A DNA stretch of 56,262 nt from NCBI GenBank assembly GCA_020630775.1, contig JAHDIN010000022.1, positions 1 through 56,262 of the forward strand. Reading direction: 5' to 3'. The translations under genes and the position numbers were made by a program. Of this stretch, positions 19,201-28,482 are shown one piece after another (the stretch's first letter is position 1; each line of letters opens with the position of its first letter). Below the pieces are notes generated by a model that saw only the letters and a list, made by a program, of their open reading frames with translations, was not told where the DNA came from and searched no databases. Source of the stretch: Saprospiraceae bacterium (GTDB taxonomy: Bacteria > Bacteroidota > Bacteroidia > Chitinophagales > Saprospiraceae).

Positions 19201-20329
19201 TTGCAGTGGGACAGATGCTTTTACAATTGAAATAAAGGATACACCAGTCGCCACTATAAATGATATTACGAACTGTGGCCCTGAAGATGAGTTTCCATTC
19301 ACTTTAAATGTGACTTCAGGAAATGTTACGCACTTCACAGTAGACTTTGATACGGATGCAAATGCTGCTGGTCTTCAAGATATGGCAATGATTGCCATGA
19401 CATCTGGTGCACAATTTACGAGCACAAATAATTTACCAGCGGGTGTTTACAATGGTATTATTACTCTTGTAGCAGATAATGCTTGTACTGTTGATGATCC
19501 TTTTACGATTACTATAGTGAATGATGTTAATGCTGGGATAAATGATAGCGTGGACATTTGTAATGAAGATCCTACAGAATTCAGTTTTGATTTAATGGAT
19601 GAACTTGGAGGTACACCAAATTCAGGTGGAACATGGACAGAAACCACTTCTGGAACACCTTCAGGTGTAACTATTTCTGGAAGTGATGGGTCTGTGAATT
19701 TTCAAGGAGTGGCCCCTGGTACTTATCAATTTAGATATGCTCTTAGTGGTACTTCACCATGCATGGATGCCGATGCAACAGTCACGGTGAATGTTAGTGC
19801 TTGTTATGATTTAGCATTAACTAAGGTTTTAACGACTGCGTCAGTTGTTAAACCAGGAGACATGGTGACGTTTGATATAACTGTATTTAATCAATCAGAT
19901 ATAGACGCTTTTGATGTAGATGTTCAAGACTATTTTCCATCTTGTTTGATATACATCAGTTCTGTCTACAGTTCACATACATCTATGGGAGCTCCCCCAA
20001 CAATCACCGATAATTCCACTAATGGTTTTGAAATATCTCAAGTGTCAGCGATGAGTTCTGTAGTGGTGACTTTAAGTTTTACAATCGATATGTCTTGTGA
20101 AGAAACTTCAATAATTAATAATGCGGAAATCACTGGCGGTTCAAGCACAGATGGTGGCCCTAATGCATTTGATGCAGATTCAACACCAGGCGATGATGCT
20201 TCAAGTCCACCAGATGACGAAGACAATAACACTGATGAGACTAACGGTGATGATGATTTTGATCCAGCCGAAATAAAAATATGTCAAACTGGATGCTCTG
20301 GATCATTCCCATGGAATGGTAATAATTAA
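13262..20329 (+). CDS. Giant secreted repeat protein (2355 residues) with lamin-tail and DUF11 domains
   Basis: A signal peptide (about residues 1-27, cleaved near LTAQC) is followed by a lamin-tail-like domain (about 45-170), several beta-sandwich regions rich in Gly, Ser, Thr and Asp, and seven near-identical 96-residue repeats (about 1320-1991). A diverged eighth repeat, a DUF11-type domain (about 2180-2280) and an acidic tail rich in DD pairs come next. The end has two cysteines and an FPWNG motif. There is no recognisable T9SS type A sorting domain. Such proteins are usually surface adhesins or matrix components; a calcium-binding role for the acidic parts is possible. The next gene encodes a related protein 31 bases downstream, so they likely form an operon. 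Confidence 0.85.
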   Translation: MRISTSFGALTLTFCLTFGINLKLTAQCPTAADMSCNMAAGQYDNVVIGEVSGDAGQSDGCNDGIVEIVGPPGTNIGCMVVTNSEWAVLIPPNTAIPMDGVFLIACSSDPASNCGVGINGSSNGLIADGTEGDFNSGLLGEIDLDVCNTANSIYYDPAATGFTIDNSGNSDGDQVMLFRPNGTPHDGIYWGTANTTTSGASTIGGASGNADHVTIQISGQSYTLGDNDANGTVNDNPIAVVGGRGDGTNATAVPVLPTHIDCPCNTPTSPGTFTIPSLDDASNIWFEMQPNFKGCNSSFARPGTSGGADRNPTHMDGLVTSTDTNPNGSPSNNGGGATGGMTGDLWTPSAYTPTSCGNAEWGYTDHPTPGQPNNDPSFVFYASTDQVCTVGDMITFTVEVYNYQHVSDNTDILSGDDNIQTGSYVHDPITGMNVPWSTYAVSGETTTMTYTSTMTSSGTFSFGLVWDDYSNCCGTSGLPHSQSNPNECYERETITVQVIEPMTAAPSFSCVDGQVNVTTVPLNATGVLYELLDEPSYLASGGNVVQSNSTGQFLVTTPATDNYFVRVSQAGNCSGPFEASGTVCVFAPPCPEFTAYEACTTPSGNFCPGSSIEIAIEGTNLPEGALIEFVSLADMDTNPYDNPISDVVASYKVPPATISIGSSNVYSGADGNFFAGQDLDGEGGPDQLTFNIPGVNISGQTGLQICIDLAEEDGTNPSDGNESNWDNGSSNSDEFIISAQVDANPVAEVLSIQSDAPLGSSNGNPRVDTDGDSVGDGTEVTATFQTFTSNISGTGSNLDIEFSITLDDGGSDIAFDNIIIKSNENPSGILEIDFDNQNSGYSTSSQFSDNTDDYYGIVSSSSSSCETISITTELCGNLNIAPRISPDQSGCNTTTGGSSEEPTLTPLTYTISCPEASISASVFDVCQADMSSIDIPVSISGGTGPYEITYSVDGVNSTISPISDGGDITITGPTSGEVKVTLVSVSDLGGSMCNGSVNDAEACVNIRPTPTGTVMSHADPTACSPCNGLVTFTFTGNGPFDLEYTVDGGSPQSVSSVNSPYTLTGLCPGVYDIVSIQDEGGCDGTITSNPQTLNAPSGETLSITTAASAVCNDGSGMVDLTSDITFDPAYSASSFYFFGVDPNGLPLDPTNPTTFTGFTLSSSTVTVPSAGTTVYALYIDPMSGCPSSVPVVLSTNASACFTCPTITALSDPADPCVGGSFDLTVSSLNATLMNQTTGGGPFGIQFLAFSGTTAPASAYSGGSSLGIVTNSSLTNTDTEATLNNVGSSLTAGDYQICAILSGVPTDATCRPQVCVPVTVNANPVATVNNISQCFSSAAGTPSLTLTATTGSPTMYSIDYDMAANTAGLVDVTSATSLTGATYAIPSSLAAGTYNGTITYSDVNGCSGTDDFTITINANPVATVNNISQCFSSSASTPTLTLTATTGSPTTYTIDYDMAANTAGLVDVTSATSLTGATYSIPANLASGTYNGIITFSDANGCNGTDDFSITISDNAVATVNNISQCFSNAASTPTLILTATTGSPTMYTIDYDMAANTAGLVDVTTATSLTGATYSIPANLAIGTYNGVITYIEGNGCSGTDDFTITINANPVATVNNIEQCFSSSANTPSLVLTATVGNPTMYTIDYNMAANTAGLVDVTSATSLTGATYAIPTNLAAGTYNGIITYSDANGCSGTDDFTITINANPVATVNNISQCFSSSSSTPSLTLTATTGSPTMYTIDYDMAANSAGLVDVTSATSLTGATYAIPANLAAGIYNGTITYSDVNGCSGTDYFTITINANPVATVNNISQCFSSSSSTPSLTLTATVGSPTMYTIDYDMAANTAGLLDVTSATSLTGATYAIPANLAAGTYNGTITYSDANGCSGTDDFTIIVNANPLATVNNISQCFNSSPSTPSLTLTATVGSPTIYTIDYDMAANTAGLLDITSATSLTGATYAIPANLAAGTYNGTITYSDANDCSGTDAFTIEIKDTPVATINDITNCGPEDEFPFTLNVTSGNVTHFTVDFDTDANAAGLQDMAMIAMTSGAQFTSTNNLPAGVYNGIITLVADNACTVDDPFTITIVNDVNAGINDSVDICNEDPTEFSFDLMDELGGTPNSGGTWTETTSGTPSGVTISGSDGSVNFQGVAPGTYQFRYALSGTSPCMDADATVTVNVSACYDLALTKVLTTASVVKPGDMVTFDITVFNQSDIDAFDVDVQDYFPSCLIYISSVYSSHTSMGAPPTITDNSTNGFEISQVSAMSSVVVTLSFTIDMSCEETSIINNAEITGGSSTDGGPNAFDADSTPGDDASSPPDDEDNNTDETNGDDDFDPAEIKICQTGCSGSFPWNGNN
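17219..19234 (+). repeat. Seven tandem 288-bp coding repeats (96 residues each)
   Basis: Seven consecutive units of 288 bp start with codons for NANPVATVNNISQCF and end near CSGTDDFTITI. All keep one cysteine near position 14 and one near position 86 of the unit. Units 5 to 7 (from 18371) share long runs of identical DNA, which suggests recent amplification or gene conversion. An eighth, diverged unit begins at 19235. Copy number may vary between strains. Confidence 0.93.
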
Positions 20330-20360
20330 TCATTGAAACAATCTAATTAATAAAAAGGAA

Positions 20361-22541
20361 ATGAAATATACAATTCAAAATTTAGCCTTGCTTCTGTGCC
20401 TTTGCTTTGGTTCTCAAAATCTTAAGAGCCAATGTCCAAACGGTTTATATATTACAGAAGCAGTTTATGATGTTTGCAATTCTAGTAGCCTGGGCGATGG
20501 CAGTGCAGGGGCATCCGGTTGGGGCGAATATTTTGTTCTTTCAAATAATACGAGTGCTGCAATAGACATTATGGGGGCAGAGTTTGATGATGATGGAGAT
20601 CTTCAAGACGGCGATGGTGTTATCATTTCGCCGAGTACCTCATTAATGGTACCTGCAAATGGGTGTTTGATATTGGCGGCAAATACACAGACAAACTGGG
20701 AGTCTGAATATGGCCCAATAAGCAATACGGGTTGTTCATATTACGATATGTCAACTGAAGGATTTGAATCATTGAATAATGGTGGCGATAATATAGGTCT
20801 TACTGGAGCTTGCAATAATGGAAGTTATGGTGATGTTGCAGGTGATGGAGAAGCAATTGTTTGGGATGGTTCTGATTTCATACTTGGAGGTGTAGTGTCT
20901 ACGAATGTGGATCATGGAGGACAAACATATGTTCCTGGATCTACAAATCCTCCTACCGGAAGTGGATCTATGTGTGCGATTACTCAAATTGCTATAACCA
21001 ATGTTTCGGCATGTACAAATGTTGGATCAGATTCTGATAACTCTAATGATACTTTTACAGCTGATGTTACAGTGACATATATGAATCCGATAACGGGTTC
21101 AGGATCCTTGGATCTGTCAATGGGTGCAATAGAAAGCGTGGATGTGTCTAGTTTGCAAAATGCAACAAGTCATACTTTTCAGAACGTAGAAATGTCTGCT
21201 GATGGGAATCCTGTTTCAATTGCCGCAACATTCTCAGCTGAATCATCATGTACTTTTACTGGTAGTAATTTAATTACCGCACCATCCGCTTGTTCAAATG
21301 TAAGTGGTTGTACTTTCCCCGAAGTTGAGATTGTAGCTACATGTACGAATGATGCCACTTCAACGGAGGCAGCTCAAAATGAATATTTTATAAAAATTGA
21401 TATTACTTCTTTAGGTACTGATACTGATGGGGATAATGAGGTAACTATTACTATCAATTCTACGGACTATAATTATACTGCAACTGGTACATATTATGAA
21501 GGGCCATTTAATTACAGCGGATCAGGTTTAGTTACTTTAAATGCTAGTTATCTTAATGATGGTGAAGCCTGTTCTGGTACAGCGATTGTCTCTGAAGTGG
21601 TTTGTGGTTATAATACAGATAGCGATGGTAATTCTGACGGCACCGCTGATGATGATCTTCACGCATCTGGTCCGGCTTGTAACTGTAATTTACCTGATGG
21701 ATTTATTTTAGCTCAAGTAGCTCCAGGGAGTTTTGATGCATCAACAACAAATATGGTTTATATATTAGTTGATAGCGATGGCGATGTAGTTGCTCAAAAT
21801 TCTTCAGGCCTATTTTTACCACTGGATGACGATACATATAACATCTATCCATTCAATGTTGATAAGAGCGATTTCGCCAATTTTCTTTCAGCTATTCCTT
21901 CAGCAGGACAGCCATACAGTTCGTTTACACCACCGTCAGGGTCTTGTGTTTCAGGATGTGGCTCGACCTCTATGACTTTGGATTGTAATTGTCGAGTGGA
22001 TGATGTGGCTATACAAAAGATGATAACTTCCTCAGGTCCCTTTACCGTAGGTAGTAAGGTGAATTTTGATATCATAGTATACAATCAAGGGACTGACCCT
22101 ATATATAATGTTTCGGTTATAGACTATTTGCCAGCTGAATTAGATTTTCTAATGGCAGACAATGCTACCAATGATTTCTCTGGAAATTCCGACGTTTCTG
22201 GAGGTGGGACTGTAAGTGCAACCGTTGCAAGTACAACACCTATTGCTGCTGGCTCTTCCTATACCTTAAGTATAACGCTAACTATAAATAGCAGCGCTAC
22301 GCCTGGAGGTTCTATACAAAATGATGCAGAAATTATTGCGGCTACAACAGATCAAGCAGGAAATAATCCAATTGTAGATCAAGATAGTCCATTAATAAAT
22401 ACAGGTGGTGGTACAGAAGATGATAATAACATTGATGATGACGCTTTAGATGCACCTGCTGATGAAGATGATTTTGATTTTGCTCGTCTCCAACTATGTG
22501 CTGGAAATTGTGGAACATTCCCTTGGGACGGAAGTAAATAA
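20361..22541 (+). CDS. Secreted protein with lamin-tail and DUF11 domains (726 residues)
   Basis: A signal peptide (about residues 1-24, ending LKSQC) precedes a lamin-tail domain (about 28-140), Asp/Gly-rich beta regions and a DUF11-type domain (about 550-660). The acidic tail ends in two cysteines and FPWDG, closely matching the tail of the upstream giant protein. A central segment (about 415-540, DSDGNSDG to TLDC) resembles a segment of the downstream giant protein. No T9SS domain is seen. The three genes are evidently paralogous mosaics expressed together. The substrate or partner is unknown. Confidence 0.83.
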   Translation: MKYTIQNLALLLCLCFGSQNLKSQCPNGLYITEAVYDVCNSSSLGDGSAGASGWGEYFVLSNNTSAAIDIMGAEFDDDGDLQDGDGVIISPSTSLMVPANGCLILAANTQTNWESEYGPISNTGCSYYDMSTEGFESLNNGGDNIGLTGACNNGSYGDVAGDGEAIVWDGSDFILGGVVSTNVDHGGQTYVPGSTNPPTGSGSMCAITQIAITNVSACTNVGSDSDNSNDTFTADVTVTYMNPITGSGSLDLSMGAIESVDVSSLQNATSHTFQNVEMSADGNPVSIAATFSAESSCTFTGSNLITAPSACSNVSGCTFPEVEIVATCTNDATSTEAAQNEYFIKIDITSLGTDTDGDNEVTITINSTDYNYTATGTYYEGPFNYSGSGLVTLNASYLNDGEACSGTAIVSEVVCGYNTDSDGNSDGTADDDLHASGPACNCNLPDGFILAQVAPGSFDASTTNMVYILVDSDGDVVAQNSSGLFLPLDDDTYNIYPFNVDKSDFANFLSAIPSAGQPYSSFTPPSGSCVSGCGSTSMTLDCNCRVDDVAIQKMITSSGPFTVGSKVNFDIIVYNQGTDPIYNVSVIDYLPAELDFLMADNATNDFSGNSDVSGGGTVSATVASTTPIAAGSSYTLSITLTINSSATPGGSIQNDAEIIAATTDQAGNNPIVDQDSPLINTGGGTEDDNNIDDDALDAPADEDDFDFARLQLCAGNCGTFPWDGSK

Positions 22542-22596
22542 TGTAATGATCAAAATAGATACTAACTACATGAGAACAGATTTTAGATATATACAA

Positions 22597-25500
22597 ATGA
22601 ATAAAATGAGAAATCTTATTTATAATCTTGGGCTATCAATATGCTTTTCGATAGCAACAATATCCTTCTCTTTCGGACAATGTGGCGATGCTTATATTGG
22701 AGGTTTGATGGATGGCTACCAAGGGTCTTCATATCCTAAGTTTATATTGATCTGCGCTAATGCTGATATAAGGGATTTAAGTACTTACTCAGTAGAGTCC
22801 GCTAATAATGGTAATGGTTCTACGAATCCAACAGAATTTCAATTTCCAGCTGTTGAATTAGATGCTGGTGATTGTTTGACTATTGAATCAGGATCAGGTG
22901 TAAATCAATTTATTGATTACTTTGGATGTGGGCCAGATTATACAGATGGAGCTGCCAATATTAATGGTGATGACGCAATATTGCTTTATTGCGATAGTGG
23001 AGGAGGTCCGGTTTTAGAAGATGTATATGGAGATCCAAATGTAGACGGCACTGGTGAAGCTTGGGAATATACTGATGGCTGGGCTGCAAGATTAAATGCA
23101 AGCGCCGCACCATCTATTACTTTTGATCCTTCTGATTGGGCCATAGCTCCTAATCAAACATTAACAATGCATCCTTTTAATGATAATGCAATGCAAACAG
23201 TGGAGTGTCCTCCTTGTACTGATTTTACATACGATGCAAAAGCTTTTTGCTATGATGATAATAATGACTTTGTAGAAGGGAGTTACTATGTTACTGTCGA
23301 TAATATTTCAGGTGGTTATAGTTCTGGGATTTATGAGGTAGCCATCGGTGCTACATCTCAAACATATTCAGGTACTGAATTGGTGTTTGGTCCATATACG
23401 CATTCTGGTAGCGGTAATGCTGTTCAGTCCGTGACTATAAATGAAACTACTGGTGCATGCAATGTTACATTTGAAGTTGTAGAAACTTTATGTACAGATA
23501 TAGATGGAAATATAGGAGGGGATACTGCTCCAGACAATAATATGGCACTATGCGATTGTTCGGACACAAATAATCTTGATGATGACGGTGTGATTATCGC
23601 ACAATCTGAACCCGGTACTTTTTCAGCGGGGGGAACCTCTGGAGCTGTTCAAATTTATTTATTGTTAGATGGGAATTCAGGCTCTGTTAATAAAGTAAGC
23701 CAAAATGCTACGGGTTTATTTTCAAAATTAGCTAGCGGTACCTACTATGTATACGCCTTAAATTATGAAACATCTAATGCTGCAGATGTAATATCTGATA
23801 TAGCGGGATCAACAATCGATATTGATGCTTTAGTAAATGCAGCTGCTCCTTACGATGATGAATGTTATAAAGTATGTGGGCCAGCCAATTATACATTAGA
23901 TTGTGGTTCGTCAAATGTAACTCTGGCGTGTAATGATCATTTAAATATAACTGTATCAGAATCTTGTGATATAAACGTAAGCGCTGATGTCTTTTTAGAA
24001 GGCGAACAATATGCTGAAGGTAGATATTCAATAGAAATAACAACTGCTGATGGAACTGTAGTAGACTTTGAAGAATTGACAGCTAGCACAGATGACGATG
24101 TTCATAATTTCTTAGGGCAAGATTTAATCTTTACAGTTACAGAGGCTTGTTCTGACAATAGTTGTTGGGGTAATGTCACATTAGAGGACAAATCGATTCC
24201 TACCTTAGACTGTCAAGATGTGACAGTTCTTTGTACTGAATTAGATAATCTTGATCCAGGTGCTATGATTAAAGGGTGGGATAGAGCTCTTGCAGAAGGT
24301 GTCGCCATTCCTGCAGGAAGCAATGTAAATATTCCATTGGTTCTTGATGAAGTTGCTGGTGTTGTGACAGATGTAATTGTAAACTTTGAAGCCTTAACGA
24401 CGAATGTAAGTGAGCTTAATGTTTGTTTAACTTCTCCTAACGGACAGACAACATTAGACTTAATTGATCACTCTATATTTACTTCTGATTCTCGATGTGA
24501 CAATTCAAATATTAATGTTTGTATTTCTGATGAAGCTAGTAATGCACATTCAATGTTGGCTTCTCCAGCATTGTGTGTAAGTACAAGAAATGCACTTTTT
24601 GGAAGCTTTAGACCTCTAGATGCATTGAGCGGATTTAATGGTGATGATGCAGGTGGCAGTTGGACATTGGTTGTAAAAAATACTGGAAGCTCTACAGCAA
24701 CAGTTGTTCAAGCCGATCTACAGGTAGCCACTGATGAAGGTGATTTATTAACAAATACAGATATCATTACGAACTCAGGTTGCACAGAAATGCCAGAGTT
24801 TAGATTTACTGATGTTGAGTCTGATCAAACATGTGTTAACGATTTATGGAAAACTATTACCAGAACTTGGACGGTAACCAATCCAGAATCAGGACAGTCG
24901 GCTAGTTGTAATCAAACGATTAATGTAAGAAGATATAAAGTTGAAGATATTATTTGGCCTAAGAACTTTGATGATATAGATCAACCTTCTTTAGTTTGTG
25001 ATGGCAATAATGATACAGGTATGCCGCAATTAGCATGTGATACACCAATAGGAGGATGTGGTAATTTTGCTATGTCAGGTCCTACGGTTATTGATTTTCC
25101 AATATGTGGCAATAGTTATAAGCGCATAAATACTTGGACTATTTTAGACTGGTGTACAGGTGATTTAGTGGAGTATGATCAAGTGATAAAAGTTGTAGAT
25201 AACAATCCAATTATAGTTACATGTGTTCCAGATAACTTGCCTCAACAAGCATACGATCAAATAGGTTATGATCCTACAAGTGGCGGTGATGGAGCGTTTG
25301 TTGGAGCTTTAGATGAGGCAACATGTACGGGTAGCTGGAGAATTGTGCCACCGCTTGTTATTGATAATCCTTGTGGTGATGCTACAACAATGCAAGTTTT
25401 CTATTTACCAGATGATGATACAGATGCAAGTACAGCACCAACTGATGGTCAGTATATAGAATGGACTGGAGGTGATGTCCTAGACGGATTACCTGTCGAT

Positions 25501-28401
25501 AGACGTACTTGGATTAGAATCGTCATTACGGATGAATGTGGAAACACTGGTGAATGTTTTACAGAGGTGGATATATTAGATGATACATCACCAATTTGTA
25601 TTGCAAAAGAATTTATTGTTGTTGGCTTAAGTGATCCAGGTACTGGACCTGATGGTGTCTATGGTAAATTGTCTGCTTCTAGTGTAGATAATGGTTCATA
25701 TGATTGCTCACCATTGACATTTGAGATTAGACGAATTTCTTCTCCTTGTAATAATGAAGATTTAAGTTTTGGTGAAAATGTAAAATTCTGTTGTGATGAT
25801 TTAGGTGTTGATGGATTAGGTGAGGTTCAAGTAGAATTGAGGGCGACTGATTCTCAAGGCAATTCATGTACAGTTATATCAACCGTAAGGTTGAAAAATA
25901 GCGTACCAGTAACTGTTGAATGTCCTGATGGTTTCATTGTAGATTGCGAAGCAGATTATAATACGGTTGATGCATTCCCATCAATTACAGGGCTTTGTGG
26001 TGAAGAGGACATTACCTTTGATTCTAATGCAGTTATAGCGAGCACAACACCAGCGTCAAAGCCGGCTAGTACGTCTCCGTTATATGATATTGATGGTGAT
26101 GGACAATTTGATCAGGTGCCACCATTTGATGAAAGATGTCAGTTTGGTGCAGTAAGAAGATCCTTTGTGGGTAGTGATGGAAGAACATGGTGTGAACAAT
26201 ATATAGTCATTGAACCTGCTGTTCAATTAAATCCGAATTCTATTGTTTGGCCTTCAGACATAACTGTAGATTGCAGTGATTATACACCAAACCAACCACA
26301 GTTTAATAGTCATGCCTGTTTGAGTATAGGAGTTACAGTAGAATCTGACACCTTCTGGCGAGTAGATAACTCTTGCTATAAAGTTAGAAATGAATGGACG
26401 GTCATTGATTGGTGTTTATTCGACCAAACTAATGGTGCAGAGGGAAGGTATTCAAGTGAGCAATTAATTACAGTTCATGACTTTTCAGCTCCGACCATTA
26501 ATCCAACGCAGGGATTAAGTTTTGAAACCGCATCTGATAATTGTAGAATGGGTAGTTTGACTGTTTCCGCTGTTGCTAATGATTCAGATAATTGTCCTGA
26601 AGCTGAATTAGATTGGACGATTTTTATCGATTATAATGACGACAATGTTGTCGATGAAACTTTGAATCGAACAACACATTCTGGAGATTCAATATTCATA
26701 ACACTTTCTAATGTTCCGGTCAATAAATCAGGCCATTCTATAAGTTGGCAAGTGATGGATCAGTGTGAGAATTTATCTACTTCCGAAAGTAGATTTACAG
26801 TTGCTGATGTCAAAGCACCTACGCCTTATTGTGTGAATGTATCTACAGCAACAATGAGCGATGGGACAGTTGAAATATGGGCTAAAGATATGAATGCTAA
26901 TAGCAGTGATAATTGTACTTCAGCTTCAGATTTAATTTTTACTTTTTCTGAACAGATTCCACCAGCTTCCGGATACTATAATCCTACTACAGGAGCAAAT
27001 GCGGGTATTACGGATTATCAAGAAGGTACAGCAGATATTTTTGATCCGAGTGAAAATACTTCTGGTAGAGTTATTTCGCGGAATGATATCGACGAAAATG
27101 GTCAAGTTCAGTTAGATGTTTATGTTTGGGACGAATGCAGAAACTTTGATTTCTGTGCAGTAACACTGACCGTTCAAGATGATTCAACTTCTGCGGCTAT
27201 GGTGGTCATCGAAGGTGATATTAGAACTGAGTTTGGAGAGGCTGTCCAAGATGTGAAATCTGAATTAATGGATTTAGATTCGGGTCAACCGGATTATTAC
27301 CTAACTGATGAGGCTGGGGAGTATGCTTTTAATGATGTGCCTATGTCGAGAAGTTATGAAGTATCAAACTCTAAGAACGATGATTATCTAAATGGTGTGA
27401 GTACTTTGGATATCGTATTGATACAGAGACACATATTAGGTTCAAACCGTTTAGATTCTCCTTATAAGATGATTGCAGCTGATATAAACAGCGATGAAAA
27501 TATTACAGCAATTGATTTAATTGAATTAAGGAAATTGATATTAGGTATATATGATGAATTGCCAGAAAGTGGATCTTGGAAATTTGTAGATGCCGGTCAG
27601 GAGCTAAGTATTCAAAATCCTTGGATTTATAGAGAGTATATTGATCATATTAGTATAAATAGATCTTATTTAAATGATGACTTCATAGGTGTTAAAATAG
27701 GGGATGTTAATAATAGTATGATTCCGAATGTGGTAAGTCAAGGATCAGAGTTGAGAAGTGGAGCTACAGTACAACTTCTTTTTGAAGATAAGTATGTTAA
27801 AGAAGGGGAGATGTTCGAAATCGAATTCTCTGCTGATCACGAAGATCTATTTGGTTACCAATTTACTATGATTACAGAAGGGGTACAAATTCTTGAAGTA
27901 ACAGGAAGAGATATGTCTGACTATAATTACAATATTTTCAACGGAGGTGTTGTGGTTAGTCAAAACAGTGACTATAGTATCCATCCAGGACAAGGATTTT
28001 TAAGTGTTCATGGAATTGCTGAATCTAATGGATGGATATCTGAAATGATCAGAACAAATTCATCTGTGGCGAGGGCTGAAGCTTATTTAGGCAAAGATTT
28101 AACAATTTCTGGCATAAGATTAGCACCTAGATCAGAAGATGCCTTTAGACTTTTCCAAAATGAACCAAATCCTTTTGCTAATCAAACAAGCATTGGGTTC
28201 GAGGTGCCATTTTCAACGGAAGTCAAATTCACACTATATGATATTTCTGGAAAGTTGATTAAATCATTTAGAATCGACGCAAATCAAGGATATAATAGTC
28301 TTGTATTATCGAGCGATGATTTAGAAGGAAATGGACTAGTTTATTACAAAATGGAAAGCGGTCAATTCTCAGAAACTAAGAGAATGATCATGCTTGACTA
28401 A
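22597..28401 (+). CDS. Giant T9SS-secreted protein with P-domain and dockerin-like module
   Basis: The frame is open from 22450 but overlaps the previous gene there; ATG at 22597 (or 22606) gives a proper signal peptide ending in SFGQC, so about 1934 residues. In order: a lamin-tail-like region, a segment shared with the upstream protein, a proprotein-convertase P-like domain (about 560-710), many cysteine-containing HYR-like beta modules, a CarboxypepD-like and dockerin-like part with two EF-hand-type repeats (TLDIVLIQRHILG and DINSDENITAIDLIELRKLILG, split about 80 residues before a cohesin-like strand region), and a T9SS type A sorting domain at the end (LFQNEPNPF...). It is therefore exported by type IX secretion and attached or released at the surface. 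A terminator follows. Confidence 0.85.
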   Translation: MNKMRNLIYNLGLSICFSIATISFSFGQCGDAYIGGLMDGYQGSSYPKFILICANADIRDLSTYSVESANNGNGSTNPTEFQFPAVELDAGDCLTIESGSGVNQFIDYFGCGPDYTDGAANINGDDAILLYCDSGGGPVLEDVYGDPNVDGTGEAWEYTDGWAARLNASAAPSITFDPSDWAIAPNQTLTMHPFNDNAMQTVECPPCTDFTYDAKAFCYDDNNDFVEGSYYVTVDNISGGYSSGIYEVAIGATSQTYSGTELVFGPYTHSGSGNAVQSVTINETTGACNVTFEVVETLCTDIDGNIGGDTAPDNNMALCDCSDTNNLDDDGVIIAQSEPGTFSAGGTSGAVQIYLLLDGNSGSVNKVSQNATGLFSKLASGTYYVYALNYETSNAADVISDIAGSTIDIDALVNAAAPYDDECYKVCGPANYTLDCGSSNVTLACNDHLNITVSESCDINVSADVFLEGEQYAEGRYSIEITTADGTVVDFEELTASTDDDVHNFLGQDLIFTVTEACSDNSCWGNVTLEDKSIPTLDCQDVTVLCTELDNLDPGAMIKGWDRALAEGVAIPAGSNVNIPLVLDEVAGVVTDVIVNFEALTTNVSELNVCLTSPNGQTTLDLIDHSIFTSDSRCDNSNINVCISDEASNAHSMLASPALCVSTRNALFGSFRPLDALSGFNGDDAGGSWTLVVKNTGSSTATVVQADLQVATDEGDLLTNTDIITNSGCTEMPEFRFTDVESDQTCVNDLWKTITRTWTVTNPESGQSASCNQTINVRRYKVEDIIWPKNFDDIDQPSLVCDGNNDTGMPQLACDTPIGGCGNFAMSGPTVIDFPICGNSYKRINTWTILDWCTGDLVEYDQVIKVVDNNPIIVTCVPDNLPQQAYDQIGYDPTSGGDGAFVGALDEATCTGSWRIVPPLVIDNPCGDATTMQVFYLPDDDTDASTAPTDGQYIEWTGGDVLDGLPVDRRTWIRIVITDECGNTGECFTEVDILDDTSPICIAKEFIVVGLSDPGTGPDGVYGKLSASSVDNGSYDCSPLTFEIRRISSPCNNEDLSFGENVKFCCDDLGVDGLGEVQVELRATDSQGNSCTVISTVRLKNSVPVTVECPDGFIVDCEADYNTVDAFPSITGLCGEEDITFDSNAVIASTTPASKPASTSPLYDIDGDGQFDQVPPFDERCQFGAVRRSFVGSDGRTWCEQYIVIEPAVQLNPNSIVWPSDITVDCSDYTPNQPQFNSHACLSIGVTVESDTFWRVDNSCYKVRNEWTVIDWCLFDQTNGAEGRYSSEQLITVHDFSAPTINPTQGLSFETASDNCRMGSLTVSAVANDSDNCPEAELDWTIFIDYNDDNVVDETLNRTTHSGDSIFITLSNVPVNKSGHSISWQVMDQCENLSTSESRFTVADVKAPTPYCVNVSTATMSDGTVEIWAKDMNANSSDNCTSASDLIFTFSEQIPPASGYYNPTTGANAGITDYQEGTADIFDPSENTSGRVISRNDIDENGQVQLDVYVWDECRNFDFCAVTLTVQDDSTSAAMVVIEGDIRTEFGEAVQDVKSELMDLDSGQPDYYLTDEAGEYAFNDVPMSRSYEVSNSKNDDYLNGVSTLDIVLIQRHILGSNRLDSPYKMIAADINSDENITAIDLIELRKLILGIYDELPESGSWKFVDAGQELSIQNPWIYREYIDHISINRSYLNDDFIGVKIGDVNNSMIPNVVSQGSELRSGATVQLLFEDKYVKEGEMFEIEFSADHEDLFGYQFTMITEGVQILEVTGRDMSDYNYNIFNGGVVVSQNSDYSIHPGQGFLSVHGIAESNGWISEMIRTNSSVARAEAYLGKDLTISGIRLAPRSEDAFRLFQNEPNPFANQTSIGFEVPFSTEVKFTLYDISGKLIKSFRIDANQGYNSLVLSSDDLEGNGLVYYKMESGQFSETKRMIMLD

Positions 28402-28428
28402 AAATAAATTCAACCAACTTACGAGAGA

Positions 28429-28457
28429 AGCCGGTTAACATTATGTTACTGGCTTTT
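28429..28457 (+). terminator. Intrinsic terminator after the giant protein cluster
   Basis: AGCCGGTTAAC pairs with GTTACTGGCT, with small irregularities, around a short loop and is followed by a T-run. Confidence 0.8.
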
Positions 28458-28470
28458 TTTCTTTTTTGAC

Positions 28471-28478
28471 TAGCTTTG
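28471..28478 (+). promoter_or_regulatory. -7 box just before truA
   Basis: TAGCTTTG fits TAnnTTTG. It ends only four bases before the GTG start of truA. The transcript would therefore be leaderless or nearly so, unless truA starts further downstream. Confidence 0.5.
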
Positions 28479-28482
28479 AAAA

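Noticed and set aside
17219-19234. CRISPR or other non-coding array
   Set aside because: The units are 288 bp, contiguous, without spacers, and stay in frame as protein repeats.
22450-22596. Extended start of the third giant protein
   Set aside because: It overlaps the end of the previous gene and places residues before the signal peptide.
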